Position numbers and translations under genes: made by a program. Shown in pieces: positions 11,084-22,552 of a stretch of 64,000 nucleotides of DNA (its first letter is position 1; every line of letters begins with the position of its first letter). The notes under the pieces are model-generated. The model searched no databases and had not been told where the DNA came from. It worked only from the letters and a program-made list of their open reading frames with translations. Location of the stretch: the NCBI GenBank assembly GCA_005656395.1, contig SRSI01000074.1:310001-374000 (forward strand), in the 5' to 3' direction. Source of the DNA: Strongyloides papillosus. Taxonomy: Eukaryota; Nematoda; Chromadorea; Rhabditida; Strongyloididae.

Positions 11084-11611
11084 TTAGTTTAATCTATTTC
11101 TTTTGTGAATTCTACTACCAAAAATAAGATATCCAATACCTGTTCCTATGATTACTGCTAAACCAAGCCATATGGAAAATGTCATAACAATAAGCATAAT
11201 GATATATGATAGGGTTACTTGAATGGTAAATAGTATTGTTCTTATACCACTATTAATTGAAAATATTCTTTTAAAATAACTTTAAAAAATAATTTATTTC
11301 CATATTATCATTTAATATAATTAAATTACCTTAAGTTTTCATGTGACCTATTATTGTTTTCAAAACTCCATCTATAGTATTTTAGGAATTCGTGAGCAAT
11401 TGATAAAACAAAAAATATGAAACAGCAAATTATCATTCCTACAATAATATTTTATCGTAGGAGGGAGAGTTTTTTTACCTTTAACATCTTTAATAATAAT
11501 GTCTGAAAAAAGTACTGTGTCATCGAGACTGGTATGAAACCACATCCACATTTTATTTTTCATATGCATTTGCATATCATTTTGTTTCTCCATTTGCATT
11601 TCAGGCATCAT
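11084..11611 (-). CDS. Ctr-family copper transporter, 145 aa
   Basis: Three exons, 11611-11479, 11438-11330 and 11279-11084; all phases fit. The N-terminus is Met-rich (MMPEMQMEKQNDMQMHMKNK), as expected for extracellular copper capture, and leads into MWMWFHTSLDDTVLFSD, a motif typical of nematode Ctr proteins. Transmembrane segment 1 is MIICCFIFFVLSIAHEFLKY. Segment 2 carries the MxxxM motif (MLIVM), and segment 3 carries a GxxxG motif (GTGIGYLIFG) for trimer packing. Ctr proteins form trimers that take Cu(I) into the cytosol. No C-terminal HCH motif is seen; the tail ends HKRNRLN. Length is normal for a short Ctr. Confidence 0.9.
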
Positions 11612-12196
11612 GTTTTGACAAATTTATTTCACGTTTCCTAAAATGTTTAAAAAATTTATAAAAAAGAATATTTCAGAAAATGTAGTATTAATAGTCGAAA
11701 TAATTTTAGAAACTTTTAGTTATCATTTTAAAGATAATAACCAAATCGATCTCAAATTTTTACATCCATTTGTAGTTTTACACAAAAAATATAAAATATC
11801 TAATCATTAAATTATTTTGACACTTGATAATAAATATCAATGTAATTTAGATAAAAAAATGATAAAATAGACGACGATACTTCGATGATACATCACTATC
11901 TTCTATAATATAAAATGTTTAACTAGAACTTGTTGTAATAAATGTTATGGAAACTCAAAAAAACATACATCTCTTAAAATATTGTATATAATTTTATTTT
12001 TAATAACCTGTACATTAACAATTTTCTTAAATAAAAACTATTATTATGAGTACATATGAAGTAATATAATGACAATCAAATATATGATGTTTGAGTTATT
12101 TTTTAAATCAAATATACGTACCAAGAATAATAATAATAATAAAGAAATATAACAAAAGAGTATTAATAGAAATAGATAAAAAATTATTACTATTAA
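11612..12196. other. Intergenic region
   Basis: About 585 bp of A+T-rich DNA between two minus-strand genes: 3' flank of the RING ligase gene and promoter of the copper transporter. No copper-response or other motif was recognised. Confidence 0.4.
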
Positions 12197-13915
12197 TTAA
12201 TCTAATTCCATATCATCGGTATAATTTTCTTCTGGTACGGGATCTGGAAAATCATATGGTTTTATCTCTTGACGACACACTGGACATGATCTGTGAGATT
12301 GTACCCATGGATTTAAACATTGTTTATGGAAAATATGTTTACATGCCAATTTGTAAACCAATTCTTTTTTTACAAATGTATCCATACATACTGTACATTG
12401 GGATTCGTTTTTTTCTTGTTCTTCTGTTACTTCAACTATCGGTATACGAGCTACCTCAACCTCTGAAAGTCTGTTTCTCCTAGCATGTGCTACTTCATCA
12501 ATATTTTCTACCATTCGAAGAATTCCCTCAAAAACATGCTCATTAGGTCCAATACCTAATGTAATACCATTTCCAGATACATCTAAAATATTTCCCCTTT
12601 GTGGATCATCTATTAATCGTGTTATATCACGAACGATATTTTGAAATGTTGTTGTATTGAGTTCAGTTGATAGATTCTCACTCCCTGTAGACATTGCATT
12701 ACGAAGGACTTCTGTTACACCACTTATAAGGTCTTCAGTTGACAAAGGAACTGTTCTATCATCAGGTGCAACATTTAAAACAATCCCATCATTACTTCCC
12801 TGAAGACTTATAACTAAACGTCCAATTTCAGGTCTTCTTCCTGTTGTTGTTGTATTTGATTCACCTCCTTCCCTATTTCTTTCTTCTGTATTTTCTCCTT
12901 CTGTTGTCGGTGGTGGATTGGTATCTGTATTCTCATTACTAGGATTGGATTGAGAAATAGATACATTAGCTGATACATCACTATTAGAAGGATTTTGTTG
13001 ATTTCTTCTGTTAAATATACTATTTAATTGACCTAGCAAACCAACTAATCCTGTACGTTGTTGCTGTTGTTGTTGATTTTGTCCACCCTCACTTCTATCT
13101 TGGTGATTTGGACTATTATTAGCATTTGTAGCATTAGTAGTTGATGATTCAGAATTATTTGTTGTATTAGGTGGTGTTGGTATATCTGAGTTATTAATGT
13201 TTATATGTAATCCTTGAGCAGCAATAATTCGTGGGAATACGTTACTAATTAAATTGGCAAATAGATTGGAATTATTTTGATCATTAGGTTGATTATTAGT
13301 ACTATTTGCAGTCCCAGGATTTGTTGATTCTCTTTGTTGGCCATCTACTGAAACTTCTGGTTGGTGGGGATCAACTGTGGCGTTGTTAGTAGAAGAGGTT
13401 TCACTACCTCCATCAGTACGTACATTGCTACCATTTGTTTCTGATGGAGTGGTATTTGGAAATTCTCGACTATTTCTTGGTAAATTTTGACCATAATTTG
13501 TTTGAAATGCATTTACAATATCTGTTAATGTAAAATTTCCAAGTCTGTTTGTAGGTGGATTTCTTGAATTATCTGATCCCGTAGTTTCTCCATTTGCACC
13601 GGTAGCAGTTGACTGTGCTCCAGATTGTCCAAACGAAGAGATATTTGATGGGAAATCGAATATTGCTGTGGCACTTCTAATACCACTACCACTGGGTAAA
13701 TTACTAGTAAATAAAGGGACTGCTCTTGGTGCGTTTGGATTACTGGCGTGGTAATCCTGTAAGGGTTCAACGAATCCACCGTTACATTTAGAACATACAA
13801 TATCCTAAGAAAAAAAAAGAAGTCATTATATTGGTAATACAAAAAAACACTATCTTACCGTTGCGCTTAATCTTACTGCTTCTCGACAATTATGGCAATA
13901 ATATATATTGTCCAT
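12197..13915 (-). CDS. RNF115/RNF126-type RING-H2 ubiquitin ligase, 554 aa
   Basis: Exon 1 is 13915-13859 (19 codons) and exon 2 is 13804-12197 (536 codons including stop), phase 0. Together they form the N-terminal zinc ribbon: CHNC in exon 1 and CSKC in exon 2, the BCA2-type zinc finger found in RNF115 and RNF126. A long low-complexity Asn/Ser/Thr/Gln/Gly linker of about 300 residues follows, with a six-Gln run near 13055-13072. A conserved helical region (NVFPRIIAAQG; NGITLGIGPNEHVFEGILR) precedes the RING-H2 finger near the C-terminus (CTVCMDTF, CKHIFHKQCLNPW, CPVCRQ). RNF126 works with BAG6 to ubiquitinate mislocalised hydrophobic proteins. The protein is much longer than the roughly 310-residue vertebrate proteins because of the linker. 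Its start lies 234 bp downstream of the NOB1 stop, so the two may be co-transcribed. Confidence 0.9.
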
Positions 13916-14149
13916 TATTATTTTTGCTATATTCTATGATCTAGAAACACACAAATAAATACAATTAATTATATTATTTTTGAAAAGATATAAAACAGAT
14001 TTTAAACTGATATACATGATAGTAAAAAATTTGTAAAAAAAACAACTTAGCAAACTACTCAAAGAGTATAAAAAAACAACATAACAAGGTAGATATAACA
14101 ACAAAAACAATATATTGTGTACAATTATTAATTTGAAAAATTATTAACT

Positions 14150-15615
14150 TTATCTCTTCTTACCACCACGTTTTCTCCCTCTTCCACCGAGATTTCTATT
14201 TCCTCCTAGGTGTTTTTCGTAACTTCTTAATCCTAACATAGCTGATCTTGATGTGACATCATTTAAAGCAAAAGGTGAATCAATATGTTTAGAATCATGA
14301 ACAGTAGCCATTCTATTGTGTGGAACACGTTGATCCTCAAAAATTATAGGATCTTTACTGTGTTTTCCACCCTTGAATGTTGGTAATGAATATATCAAAC
14401 CACGTTTTGAATGTAATCTGTCATAATTAATATGAAGCACCATTTCTCCATCTTCCTTAACAGTTACTCCAACTTTATCTAATGAGCTATGTCCACATTT
14501 TGGACAGAAACGTTTCGTCATAACTGATGTCGTTGTGAAACAAGCACGACACCTAAGAATATATGATTTAAGAACTTTTATCTGATAACCATCAACAGAA
14601 ACAATCCCTAACTCCATATGTTTAAGAACATTTTGTACGGCAAAATCAGTGGAGAGGCAAGCAACCTCCTGATGCTCATTAGATACTCCCATTGAAGGAT
14701 CAAACTTTGTTACAACTTTAGAGAAATTTGAAGGTGTAATCCAACCTTCATCATCGGTTGACTCATCGTTGCTTTCGAATGACTCATTTTCCTCTTCTGA
14801 TAAATCTTTGTCCTCTTCCTCCATATTGTTTTGATTGTTCTCTTCATCTACTTCTTCTAATGGACTATCAGAAACTGCTTCATCATCCTTCTCAGTGTTT
14901 TTGTCATCATCTTTAGGATTAATGAACCCAACTAAATTTTCAACAACACCACTCTTTTTTTCAATTTTCTTTTCCTGTACTTTACTTTTTACCTCATAAT
15001 TAACACTATCCTCCCCAACATTACTTATATGAATATCAAGCGTCAATGCTATAATACCCAAGTCCGGACCAGATAATGAAGGATAATCTCCAGTCTTCTT
15101 AGCAACCTCAATAACTAAAATTAAAAATTATAAACTCTCCTAATATTTGATTTATGCACATACATATATAAAAGGAATACAAATATTTTAAAATGATAAA
15201 TGTTATAAAAAAATTCTAACAATACGTGTCTACTTAAAATGTAGGTAAAAGTGAAAAGCTTACCTTTTGAGAGAGATTCCTTACTTGGTTCTTTTATTTC
15301 AATATCGTAAGGAATACTTTGGATATACTCTTTGGTGGCTTTGTCTTTAATTTCTCCAATTACAGATGAAGTTGTATACAATTTTGAACCAATATCCTAA
15401 GTTAAAAAATATATTAATTTGATTAAAAATAAGTAATTAAATTATCTAAAATAATTTTAAAACATTCGTTATACATACCAATTATATGTGTAAATGTAAC
15501 GATATTTTTGTAAAACAAATTTAAAAAAAAAACATACAATTAATCTAGCCTTTTTGAGAAAACCTGCGGCATCAACGATAAGATGAGTTACCGGAACATC
15601 CTCTGGAGCTCTCAT
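14150..15615 (-). CDS. nob1: NOB1, endonuclease for 18S rRNA 3'-end maturation, 391 aa
   Basis: Three exons: 15615-15538, 15396-15264 and 15114-14150 (78+133+965 nt, 392 codons). Exon 1 gives the start of the PIN domain (THLIVDAAGFLKKARL, with the first catalytic Asp). Exons 2 and 3 continue it (KLYTTSSVIGEIKDKATKEY; SGPDLGIIALTLDIH, with a further conserved Asp). An acidic, low-complexity stretch follows, then a zinc ribbon (LRCRACF, RFCPKCG) and a basic Gly/Arg/Lys tail ending RKRGGKKR. NOB1 cleaves the 20S pre-rRNA in cytoplasmic pre-40S particles. Domain order and length match the family. A T-rich tract with AG (TTATAGAAGTATATCTTAG) precedes the start. Confidence 0.93.
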
Positions 15616-16273
15616 AATAATTCCAATTCCTAAGATATACTTCTATAACGAAAAAATGTAAGTAATAGTAATACTAAATATATATGTAGTAATAAAGTGA
15701 AATTAGATATAGTGATATGAGTTATGAAATTATAAAGTTATAGCACACATTTTATGGTAATTTTTATCACGTGTCAATACATAAACGAAAAATACTAAAA
15801 CATATTTTAGATGCATGCATATTTATAAATGGAATAATTTTATACAACCGTTATTCTAAATGTTTTTGGAGAATAGCTCATGTTTTGAAGATTTAAATGG
15901 AAATTAAAAAACTATTCATGTTGTGTTTAATTTTCATTGATGTGAGTATCATTATTCAACACAAAAATTTCCCTTCAAGAATTTGTGATGTGTGATTTGT
16001 CAAAAGTTTCACTTTGTTTTTAACTTTTTTTTATGTGTTTTGATTGAATATATTCAAACAAGAGTATTTTTTCATCCGTTATTTAAAGTAAAATTGTTAT
16101 CTTTGATTCCTATATTTAACAGAAGGGTAGTTTATATGTTTAATAACTTATTTTAATATCGAAAATATAGTATTACACTAACAATAAAGTTTTTATTATC
16201 AAATGTATTATTTATTCTTTTTCATTAAACATTAGGGGATATATATGATAAACTTTTTAAATTAGATTAATAA
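15616..16273. other. Intergenic region
   Basis: About 660 bp between two minus-strand genes. A+T rich, and no coding-like composition was seen on either strand. It should hold the NOB1 promoter. Confidence 0.4.
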
Positions 16274-17777
16274 TTATAGGGTGTCAAAATTATTTAAAAC
16301 ATCTTTTATTGAATTCAGTTGTTGAAGCATATCTTCATAAATAACACTTTCGTCATCCTTTTCAAATACTTCAGAAAAACACGTACTTGTACAGTTTTCT
16401 CTGGTTGTTTTTTGTATTCCAGACGATGTTGAGAAATCTTTTGATAAAAATGAAAATGTGTTGGGAAGTGAAATTAACTTTGATGAATCATTTGTGTAAT
16501 GATTTTCAATGTTTACTACGTTGAGTTGTCTTGTCAATTTTTCACAATCTATTTCTTGAATTGTGTCGTCACAAATCGTAGACAACTGTTCATCGTTCAT
16601 TTCTGTTGATATCATCGAATAATTGATGTCTCCTTCTTCTAGAGCTTCAGCTTCGTTTATTGTATCAACAATTGTTGAAGATTTTGTTGTCGTTTGATGC
16701 TTTTCCTCAGGAATATATACTGAAGTTTTAAATTTAGCAGATGGTTTTTTTATCACTTGCTCTGGTAAATTATCGTAGTCAACGTATTCTTCAAATTGAA
16801 TGTTATCTTTTGAGAAATAGGCGTTTGATGGACATGCTGGTTTTTTGGGATTTTTTATTTTGAGCTTATTTATATATTTAGAAATTCCAGAATTTATCGA
16901 TGTTCCAATGCGATCTTTAATATTCATAGTACCCTTGAAATTTTTTGATATATACTTTCCCTCAAAAAGCGATGTATTTCTATTGATTTTAGTTTCCTCT
17001 TTACTGACTATAGATTCCGTAGTATATTTTTTATTCTTGTTTAATCTTTGACTAACTTCTATTGCTTTTTTTTCAACACATTCATTTAAAGAAAAACACT
17101 TTATATCATTTTCTAAAATTTGTGAATTAATTAATCTTTCACCAACAACAACGCTACATCTTTTATCAGTATAATTAATTTTTAGAATATTATCACATTC
17201 TTCGTCAACAGGCGAATTAAAATTTATTTGTTCCATTCCAATAATATCAGAAATCATCAAAACAACAGAATGAATGGGTTTATTATTTGGTGGACCCCAT
17301 AAAGCTTGCTCCTTAACGTATTTGACTTCATGGTATATTGTCTTTTGAAAACTTTTATATATTCTTGCTCTTGATACAGGATATGCATAGAATAAATCTA
17401 TAAAAATTACCATTATTTTCAAAATTTGAATATAAAAATTGATTAAACTAACATATTGGTAAAGATGGTTTTATCTTTTTTGAATCAACTAAAGCAGATA
17501 CACATGATTTAATACTACCATCCTTAAAGAGAATTGAGGGATCATCGGAACAATCTTGATACTCAAGTTCAATTTCTTCCTTATAAAATTCCTTCACAGT
17601 TGTTGTGGAAATTTGTGAGATTTCAGTCTCTGTTATTATCTCACCTTTAACTTTCCATCCACTGTCTACGACACTAAATATAGATGAACAGTCAGAGGGT
17701 ACTGTACTAAGACAACTTGTGATAACATTAATAGCCATAATAGGTGAGTTTAAGGACGTATATTTACGAGGAATCAT
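16274..17777 (-). CDS. Protein of unknown function, 482 aa
   Basis: Exons 17777-17453 and 17397-16274; phases fit, 55-nt intron. I start at the ATG 17777 because a strong spliced-leader-like acceptor (TTTATTTTATTTAG) ends about 16 bases upstream. Residues 1-230 look globular (VKGEIITETEISQISTTTVK; LWGPPNNKPIHSVVLMISD) and the rest is acidic, Ser/Thr-rich and probably disordered. No signal peptide, membrane segment or known catalytic motif is apparent. I do not recognise a family. The start is only 142 bp downstream of the mTERF stop on the same strand, which suggests co-transcription. Confidence 0.7.
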
Positions 17778-17919
17778 GGTGCACAGCAAGGTGCTAAATA
17801 AAATAAATAGATAGAAATGAATGTGAAGAGTTTTTATATAAAATTAACAAACAAATTTTAAGCCAATTAAGAGCGATCATTTTATGTGCTCTAAATAAAA
17901 CCTAATAACAAAAAATATT

Positions 17920-18978
17920 TTATGAAGACTCAAGAACATAAGGTTCAATAGGTGAAGATTTCTTTAATTTTCTTTCATAAGCTTTTCTCATGGAAGGTTT
18001 AACTCTTTCAAAAGGTCTATCTTTTTTCTCTATTTCTTTTAATTTTTCATGGAGTGTTTCATAACTAACCCATTCTTCGTGTGTTACAGAGGCAACTTGA
18101 GTAGCAAAAATAATTGGGTTAGTATCTAAAATTCTATATAGTGGAGGGTTTTCTTTTTGCAGCTGTAATCTTTTAGGATCAGGAGTTACGTAACGACCAC
18201 ATTTTAATAAAAACTCGTGTCTTTTTATAATCTCGTCAAGTGGTAAATCTACCCATCTTTTACACATCTTAAATTCATCACCTTCAATTCGCATTATAAA
18301 ATAAATATATTCGTATTTCTCCTCGAGTTCTTCAAAATTTCTAAGAAGACATTCTGGTGAATTTTGAAGAATACATTTAATTTGATTTCTGGTAAAAAAG
18401 TTGGATAAAGACTCAACAGTTTTGACCATATGTTGTGGATCACCGGAAAAAAGTATAACAGGACATTTACAGACCACTTTACATAGTTCGCCACCTTGAC
18501 TTACTCGAGCATTAATGAAAACCTGAAGACGTGATTGAATATTTTCAACAGATTCCATTAAAATATCATCTTTATATGCTGCAAAAAGACGAATAGCATT
18601 CTCATAAGTCATTTCCGTCATATCAACTATCGCATCAAGAAATTTAACTACTTTATCACCATTTTTGACAAATGCTTTGATAAGTGATGAATCATTTAAA
18701 CATGCATCTAAGAGAAATTCTGGTTGAACACCAATGTTCGTTAAATAGTCAAAAGGGCTTACTATTTTTTCCATTAATTCATCATTATGAAGAGGTAGGA
18801 CAAATTGGATACCTTTATGTTTTTCCAATTCATTTGTTATTTTTTTAACAAAAGGTACACCTTTAATTTCATTTTCTTTTAACAAAATTTTATTTGCATC
18901 ACTTGAACAATATCTCGGAAGAGTAACTAATCTACTACTACCTAACAAATATTTTGATATTCTTATCCTGCTTAACAT
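17920..18978 (-). CDS. mTERF-domain mitochondrial protein, MTERF4-like, 352 aa
   Basis: Single exon. The first 30 residues are Arg/Ser/Leu-rich with few acids (MLSRIRISKYLLGSSRLVTL), as in a mitochondrial targeting peptide. The rest shows helical repeats with the leucine- and proline-containing pattern of mTERF motifs (SPFDYLTNIGVQPEFLLDAC; VVCKCPVILFSGDPQHMVKT; LQNSPECLLRNFEELEEKYE). These proteins bind mitochondrial DNA or rRNA and act in transcription or mitoribosome assembly. The choice of subgroup MTERF4 is tentative. A TTTCTAG acceptor sits two bases before the ATG, consistent with trans-splicing. The AP-1 mu gene lies 239 bp upstream on the same strand. Confidence 0.8.
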   Translation of the reverse strand: MLSRIRISKYLLGSSRLVTLPRYCSSDANKILLKENEIKGVPFVKKITNELEKHKGIQFVLPLHNDELMEKIVSPFDYLTNIGVQPEFLLDACLNDSSLIKAFVKNGDKVVKFLDAIVDMTEMTYENAIRLFAAYKDDILMESVENIQSRLQVFINARVSQGGELCKVVCKCPVILFSGDPQHMVKTVESLSNFFTRNQIKCILQNSPECLLRNFEELEEKYEYIYFIMRIEGDEFKMCKRWVDLPLDEIIKRHEFLLKCGRYVTPDPKRLQLQKENPPLYRILDTNPIIFATQVASVTHEEWVSYETLHEKLKEIEKKDRPFERVKPSMRKAYERKLKKSSPIEPYVLESS

Positions 18979-19217
18979 CTCTAGAAATTTACTTACAATT
19001 ATAGATTTGATTTTAAGATAGAAACAAAGTTAACAAACTTTTTTAACAACTAATTATAATAATAATTTTCATAAAAAATAATTTATTCGTATTCGTAGAA
19101 TTTAATTTTTTTTGTTATATATAAAAGTTATAAATTAGTAATTTAATGTTATAATTTTTAAAGCATTGTTAATAATTTGTTTCATTGTTAGGTTTTTTTA
19201 TTATCTATACAAAAATA

Positions 19218-20504
19218 TTATGCCATTCGTAGTTGATAATCTCCATTCTGAGTAATGTATCGTACCCATGGTAAAGCTTGGTAACCACTTTTTTCTATAA
19301 TTTTTAGGTATCTAACTTGAATGCCAGAAGTAGTAAAGTATGGGATTTCAAACTTTACTTTAATAGGCCGTTTACCTTCCAATTGTTCACCTTGTATACT
19401 TGGTAAATTAAAATGAGCTCTCATTAGGTAATCTTTTCCACCAGGGAAAGATTTAATTGTCCAAATAAATGCGCTTTGTTCAGGGACATATTTTGCACTT
19501 CCGATAGAAGTTTTAAATTTAGGTGAATCGGCATCAGAAGGTACCGGAATAATTATTTCAACGTTATTTGCTGTACTACGCCTCTTAAATTGTGATTTGG
19601 CTTTTACCATATACTCAACACGAGAATGTGAAAATTTCTCAACAACTGCCTCAATCCAGACCAAAGGTTTAACTACTGTAGTTAATCTATAGTTCATCAA
19701 TTCAAACTCCCCATCTGGAGGTATAAATGATATTGTTCTGTCATTTTCAAATCTTGATAATCTTACACATTGATGAAACTTGACATCTTCCAACTCAACA
19801 GATTTATTCTTTCCACGGTTATTATGTTCAAATAAAACTTTATCATTTAATCCAAGTCTTAATTCAGGCATTCCACTAAGGAAAACTCTCATTTTAACAT
19901 TTCCAACAATCTCACTAGAAAGTACTGTTCCATTGGCACTGGCCAATAGATTGACAGACTCAATAACATCTAGAAAAACTTCATTTTTACGATGTTTAAT
20001 ACCTTCTGACCTCCATGATACAGCATTTGTTACTGCCATAGGTAATTTAGGTACAATCTCAAGTTTATGACCCTCTTGTGTTATATACTCTTGCAATATT
20101 TTTCCTTCTGTTGTTTGAGGATAACCAAAATCCATCATCTCATCAAGTAATTCGTAAATGATAACAAAATTATCTCTAATAGATTCTTCTTCAACATCTT
20201 TAAAATATTCTCCAAATACCTGAACACATTTATAAAGAAAAGATAATACCAATGTCACATTAATATTCTTCTTAGCCATTGATACTACTGTAATTAAATT
20301 TTTATTATCCCCATTGTTAAATAAAGATTAATATTTATTTAACTTACAATAAATGTTATTTGTTTTTATATAAACAAAAGAACAATCTTCATATTCTATT
20401 AAAGGACTTTGTATGCCCTCCTCTTCCATATCAATAAGGAGAGGAACAAATTTTTCAATGATTCCCATACTAATATCTCCTCGATAATTTCTTGAAATCA
20501 TTAC
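19218..20504 (-). CDS. AP-1 clathrin adaptor mu subunit, 5' exon not found
   Basis: Exons 20504-20348 and 20287-19218 are clear. The protein includes the longin domain (SRNYRGDISMGIIEKFVPLL; EESIRDNFVIIYELLDEMMD; FGYPQTTEGKILQEYITQEG) and the mu homology domain that binds YxxPhi sorting signals (residues about 155-405), ending NGDYQLRMA. AP-1 sorts cargo between trans-Golgi and endosomes. Family members begin with about 15 more residues (a short strand ending Leu-Lys-Gly-Lys) before this point. Here base 20504 is preceded by TTTTAG, which looks like a splice acceptor, and I could not find the missing first exon within the next 500 bp. The only in-frame internal ATG is 20501, which would give 407 aa and lack strand 1. 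C. elegans has two such genes, unc-101 and apm-1; I cannot choose. Confidence 0.9.
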
Positions 20505-21079
20505 CTAAAATCAAGGATTTAACACAATTATCATTATATCTATCCATAAAATTCTTTAACACATCTGCTTTGATTGACATATTAGGATTATCTAAAGTTT
20601 ATTACATAGCTTATCTTAACTGTTCATGTTTTTCCTAAATTATATCTACCTAATCTTATGCTTAATCATCCTTATTTTATGACCTTTATTATGTCCTTAA
20701 AAGTGAACAGATTTAATGATCACTTCCATTTTATTCTCAGTATGTGTCCACCTGTTTATTTTATGGCCCTACGGGAGGGCAGGAGATTCTCTAACCATTC
20801 CTGACCCTACATCCTATTTCCCTGAAGGAGGAGCCTCTAATTCAAAAACAATTCCTTAACAATAATCATTATTTTAATAATAATATTTCCACATATTACG
20901 TCATTTGTAATTTATTCTCTAATACAACATTGTACATAAGCAGTAATTATTTAATAAACTACTAATTCTATTAAATTCAATCTCCAAAATATTAACACTC
21001 CTTTAAGTAATTAACAGTGAACAGTAACTTTTAAAAAAAACTAATACTTCCCTTTTATTATAATTTTTCATTTTAGAAA
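20505..21079. promoter_or_regulatory. Divergent intergenic region with an unusual GC-rich patch
   Basis: Between the AP-1 mu 5' end (minus) and the bZIP gene (plus). It probably holds both promoters and perhaps the missing AP-1 mu exon. Two items stand out from the A+T background. One is a 6-bp inverted repeat AAGTGA/TCACTT with a 13-base spacer near 20700-20725. The other is a GC-rich patch at about 20764-20846 with a perfect GCCCT/AGGGC hairpin. A TTTCATTTTAG acceptor ends three bases before the bZIP ATG. Confidence 0.4.
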
Positions 21080-21715
21080 ATGTTGCAAGCAGCTTACTCA
21101 TCTAATAATGTATATCCCATGTCATCTTCTCTAAACTTCTACAATCCCTTTGACTCAACGACAAATCAAATGAATACATACCTTCAAACACCATATCAAG
21201 AAAATATACCACCAGTGATGGCAAATCCAATGGTACCACAAACATCATTTACAAACGTCTTCCAAGACACAACAAATTTTATGTTTAATGACAAAAATCT
21301 ACCCAACGCAGATGAACAAAAAAAATATAGAGAAAGGAGAGATAGAAATAATAAAGCAGCAAAACAATCACGTTGTAAAAGAAGAGAACGTGAAAGAAAC
21401 TTACAATTACGCGTAGAAGAATTAGAAAAAGAAAATTATACATTAAAAGAAAGGATAAAGCAACTAGAGAATGAACATTACAATATGAAAAACTATAACA
21501 GTATTACAGGAATTAAGGATGACGTTAAAAATGACTACTATAATAAAACTTTCGAAAATAATACAGGAAATTTCTACAATCCTCAATTGTCAACATCCTA
21601 CTCTAGTAATGAAACAACATCAAGTTCCTCACCTGATTCATTATTAAATAAATCTATGGATGGTTCTCATAAAAATGAATCTATTTCCGATATATTCTTA
21701 ATCAATGGACTATGA
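21080..21715 (+). CDS. bZIP transcription factor, PAR/CES-2-like, 211 aa
   Basis: Single exon, ATG 21080. Residues 82-106 are a basic DNA-binding region (RRDRNNKAAKQSRCKRRERE) with the NNxAAKxSR signature of the PAR, CES-2, ATF-2 and C/EBP group of nematode bZIP factors. A leucine zipper follows (LQLRVEELEKEN; LKERIKQLENEH). The N-terminal 75 residues are Asn, Tyr, Pro and Phe rich, a plausible activation domain, and the C-terminus is a Ser/Thr-rich tail. It should act in the nucleus as a dimer on TTACGTAA-like sites. Which nematode member it corresponds to is not clear by eye. Confidence 0.88.
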   Translation: MLQAAYSSNNVYPMSSSLNFYNPFDSTTNQMNTYLQTPYQENIPPVMANPMVPQTSFTNVFQDTTNFMFNDKNLPNADEQKKYRERRDRNNKAAKQSRCKRRERERNLQLRVEELEKENYTLKERIKQLENEHYNMKNYNSITGIKDDVKNDYYNKTFENNTGNFYNPQLSTSYSSNETTSSSSPDSLLNKSMDGSHKNESISDIFLINGL

Positions 21716-22552
21716 AAAACCACCTCTAACACTGTTAATCTTTATATATATCTTTTTGTTACCTACTTGTTCTAAGTTTTTTTTCAATATTTTTATTTTA
21801 CACACATTCTTATTTTTAATAAACTTACTTTTCCTTTAAGATCCAATATAAAAATTGCTGAGGAGGCCATTTTAGATATTAAATAGTAAATAGAGGAAGT
21901 CTATCAAAAATGTGAAGGCAAAAATATTGCAAATATTTTGTACCTCAAGATGCTAGAGATTTGACTTTCCAATATTTGAAGATTTCTTGGTAATCATAAA
22001 AGTGAAGCTATATTCCTTTTACCAAATGTCGTCGCAAGATAGTGTTTTTAAGAACTCCTTAAACACTTCCTCATTTTACTTTCTCTTAACATATACGGCA
22101 TATGGTGCCACTCTTTACTATGATGCTCCTGTAATACACATTATTTGGGAAAATGTTTTATGATCATTACCTTACCTTTGCATACATTTTTTTCTTTTAA
22201 TATTTGGAAATGAAAGATAGAAAATACGAATTAAATTTAAAAATTTATGAGTAGATATTTTTATTGATAAAGAGGGGAATTGGTATAAAACTACAATGAA
22301 GTCTATCTATACAAACGTGATAAATATTATTTAAATAAAACTTTATTAAAATGATAGAATATGAACAGGATTGGGAAGTAAATTTTTACATTTGCTTTTG
22401 GAAAGAATAAAACATTTAAAAAGAAATTTAAATTGTTTCTTTTAATTATTAATATAAAGTATTTTTATAAGAAATTCAAAAATTATATATTTTAGTCAAA
22501 AGTACAACTAAAAATCAAGGCACAACTAACATTAGAATTATCAATATACGTG
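21716..22552. other. 3' flank with coding-like relic
   Basis: The first part is probably bZIP 3' UTR (AATAAA near 21817). From about 21860 to 22100, plus-strand frames show short protein-like stretches (IEEVYQKCEGKNIANILYLK; FLGNHKSEAIFLLPNVVAR) interrupted by several stops. This may be a decayed gene or chance. Confidence 0.25.

Noticed and set aside
13755..13775. GGGTTCAACGAATCC resembling a tRNA B box
   Set aside because: It lies inside the zinc-ribbon exon of the RNF126-like gene and has no A box or acceptor stem around it.
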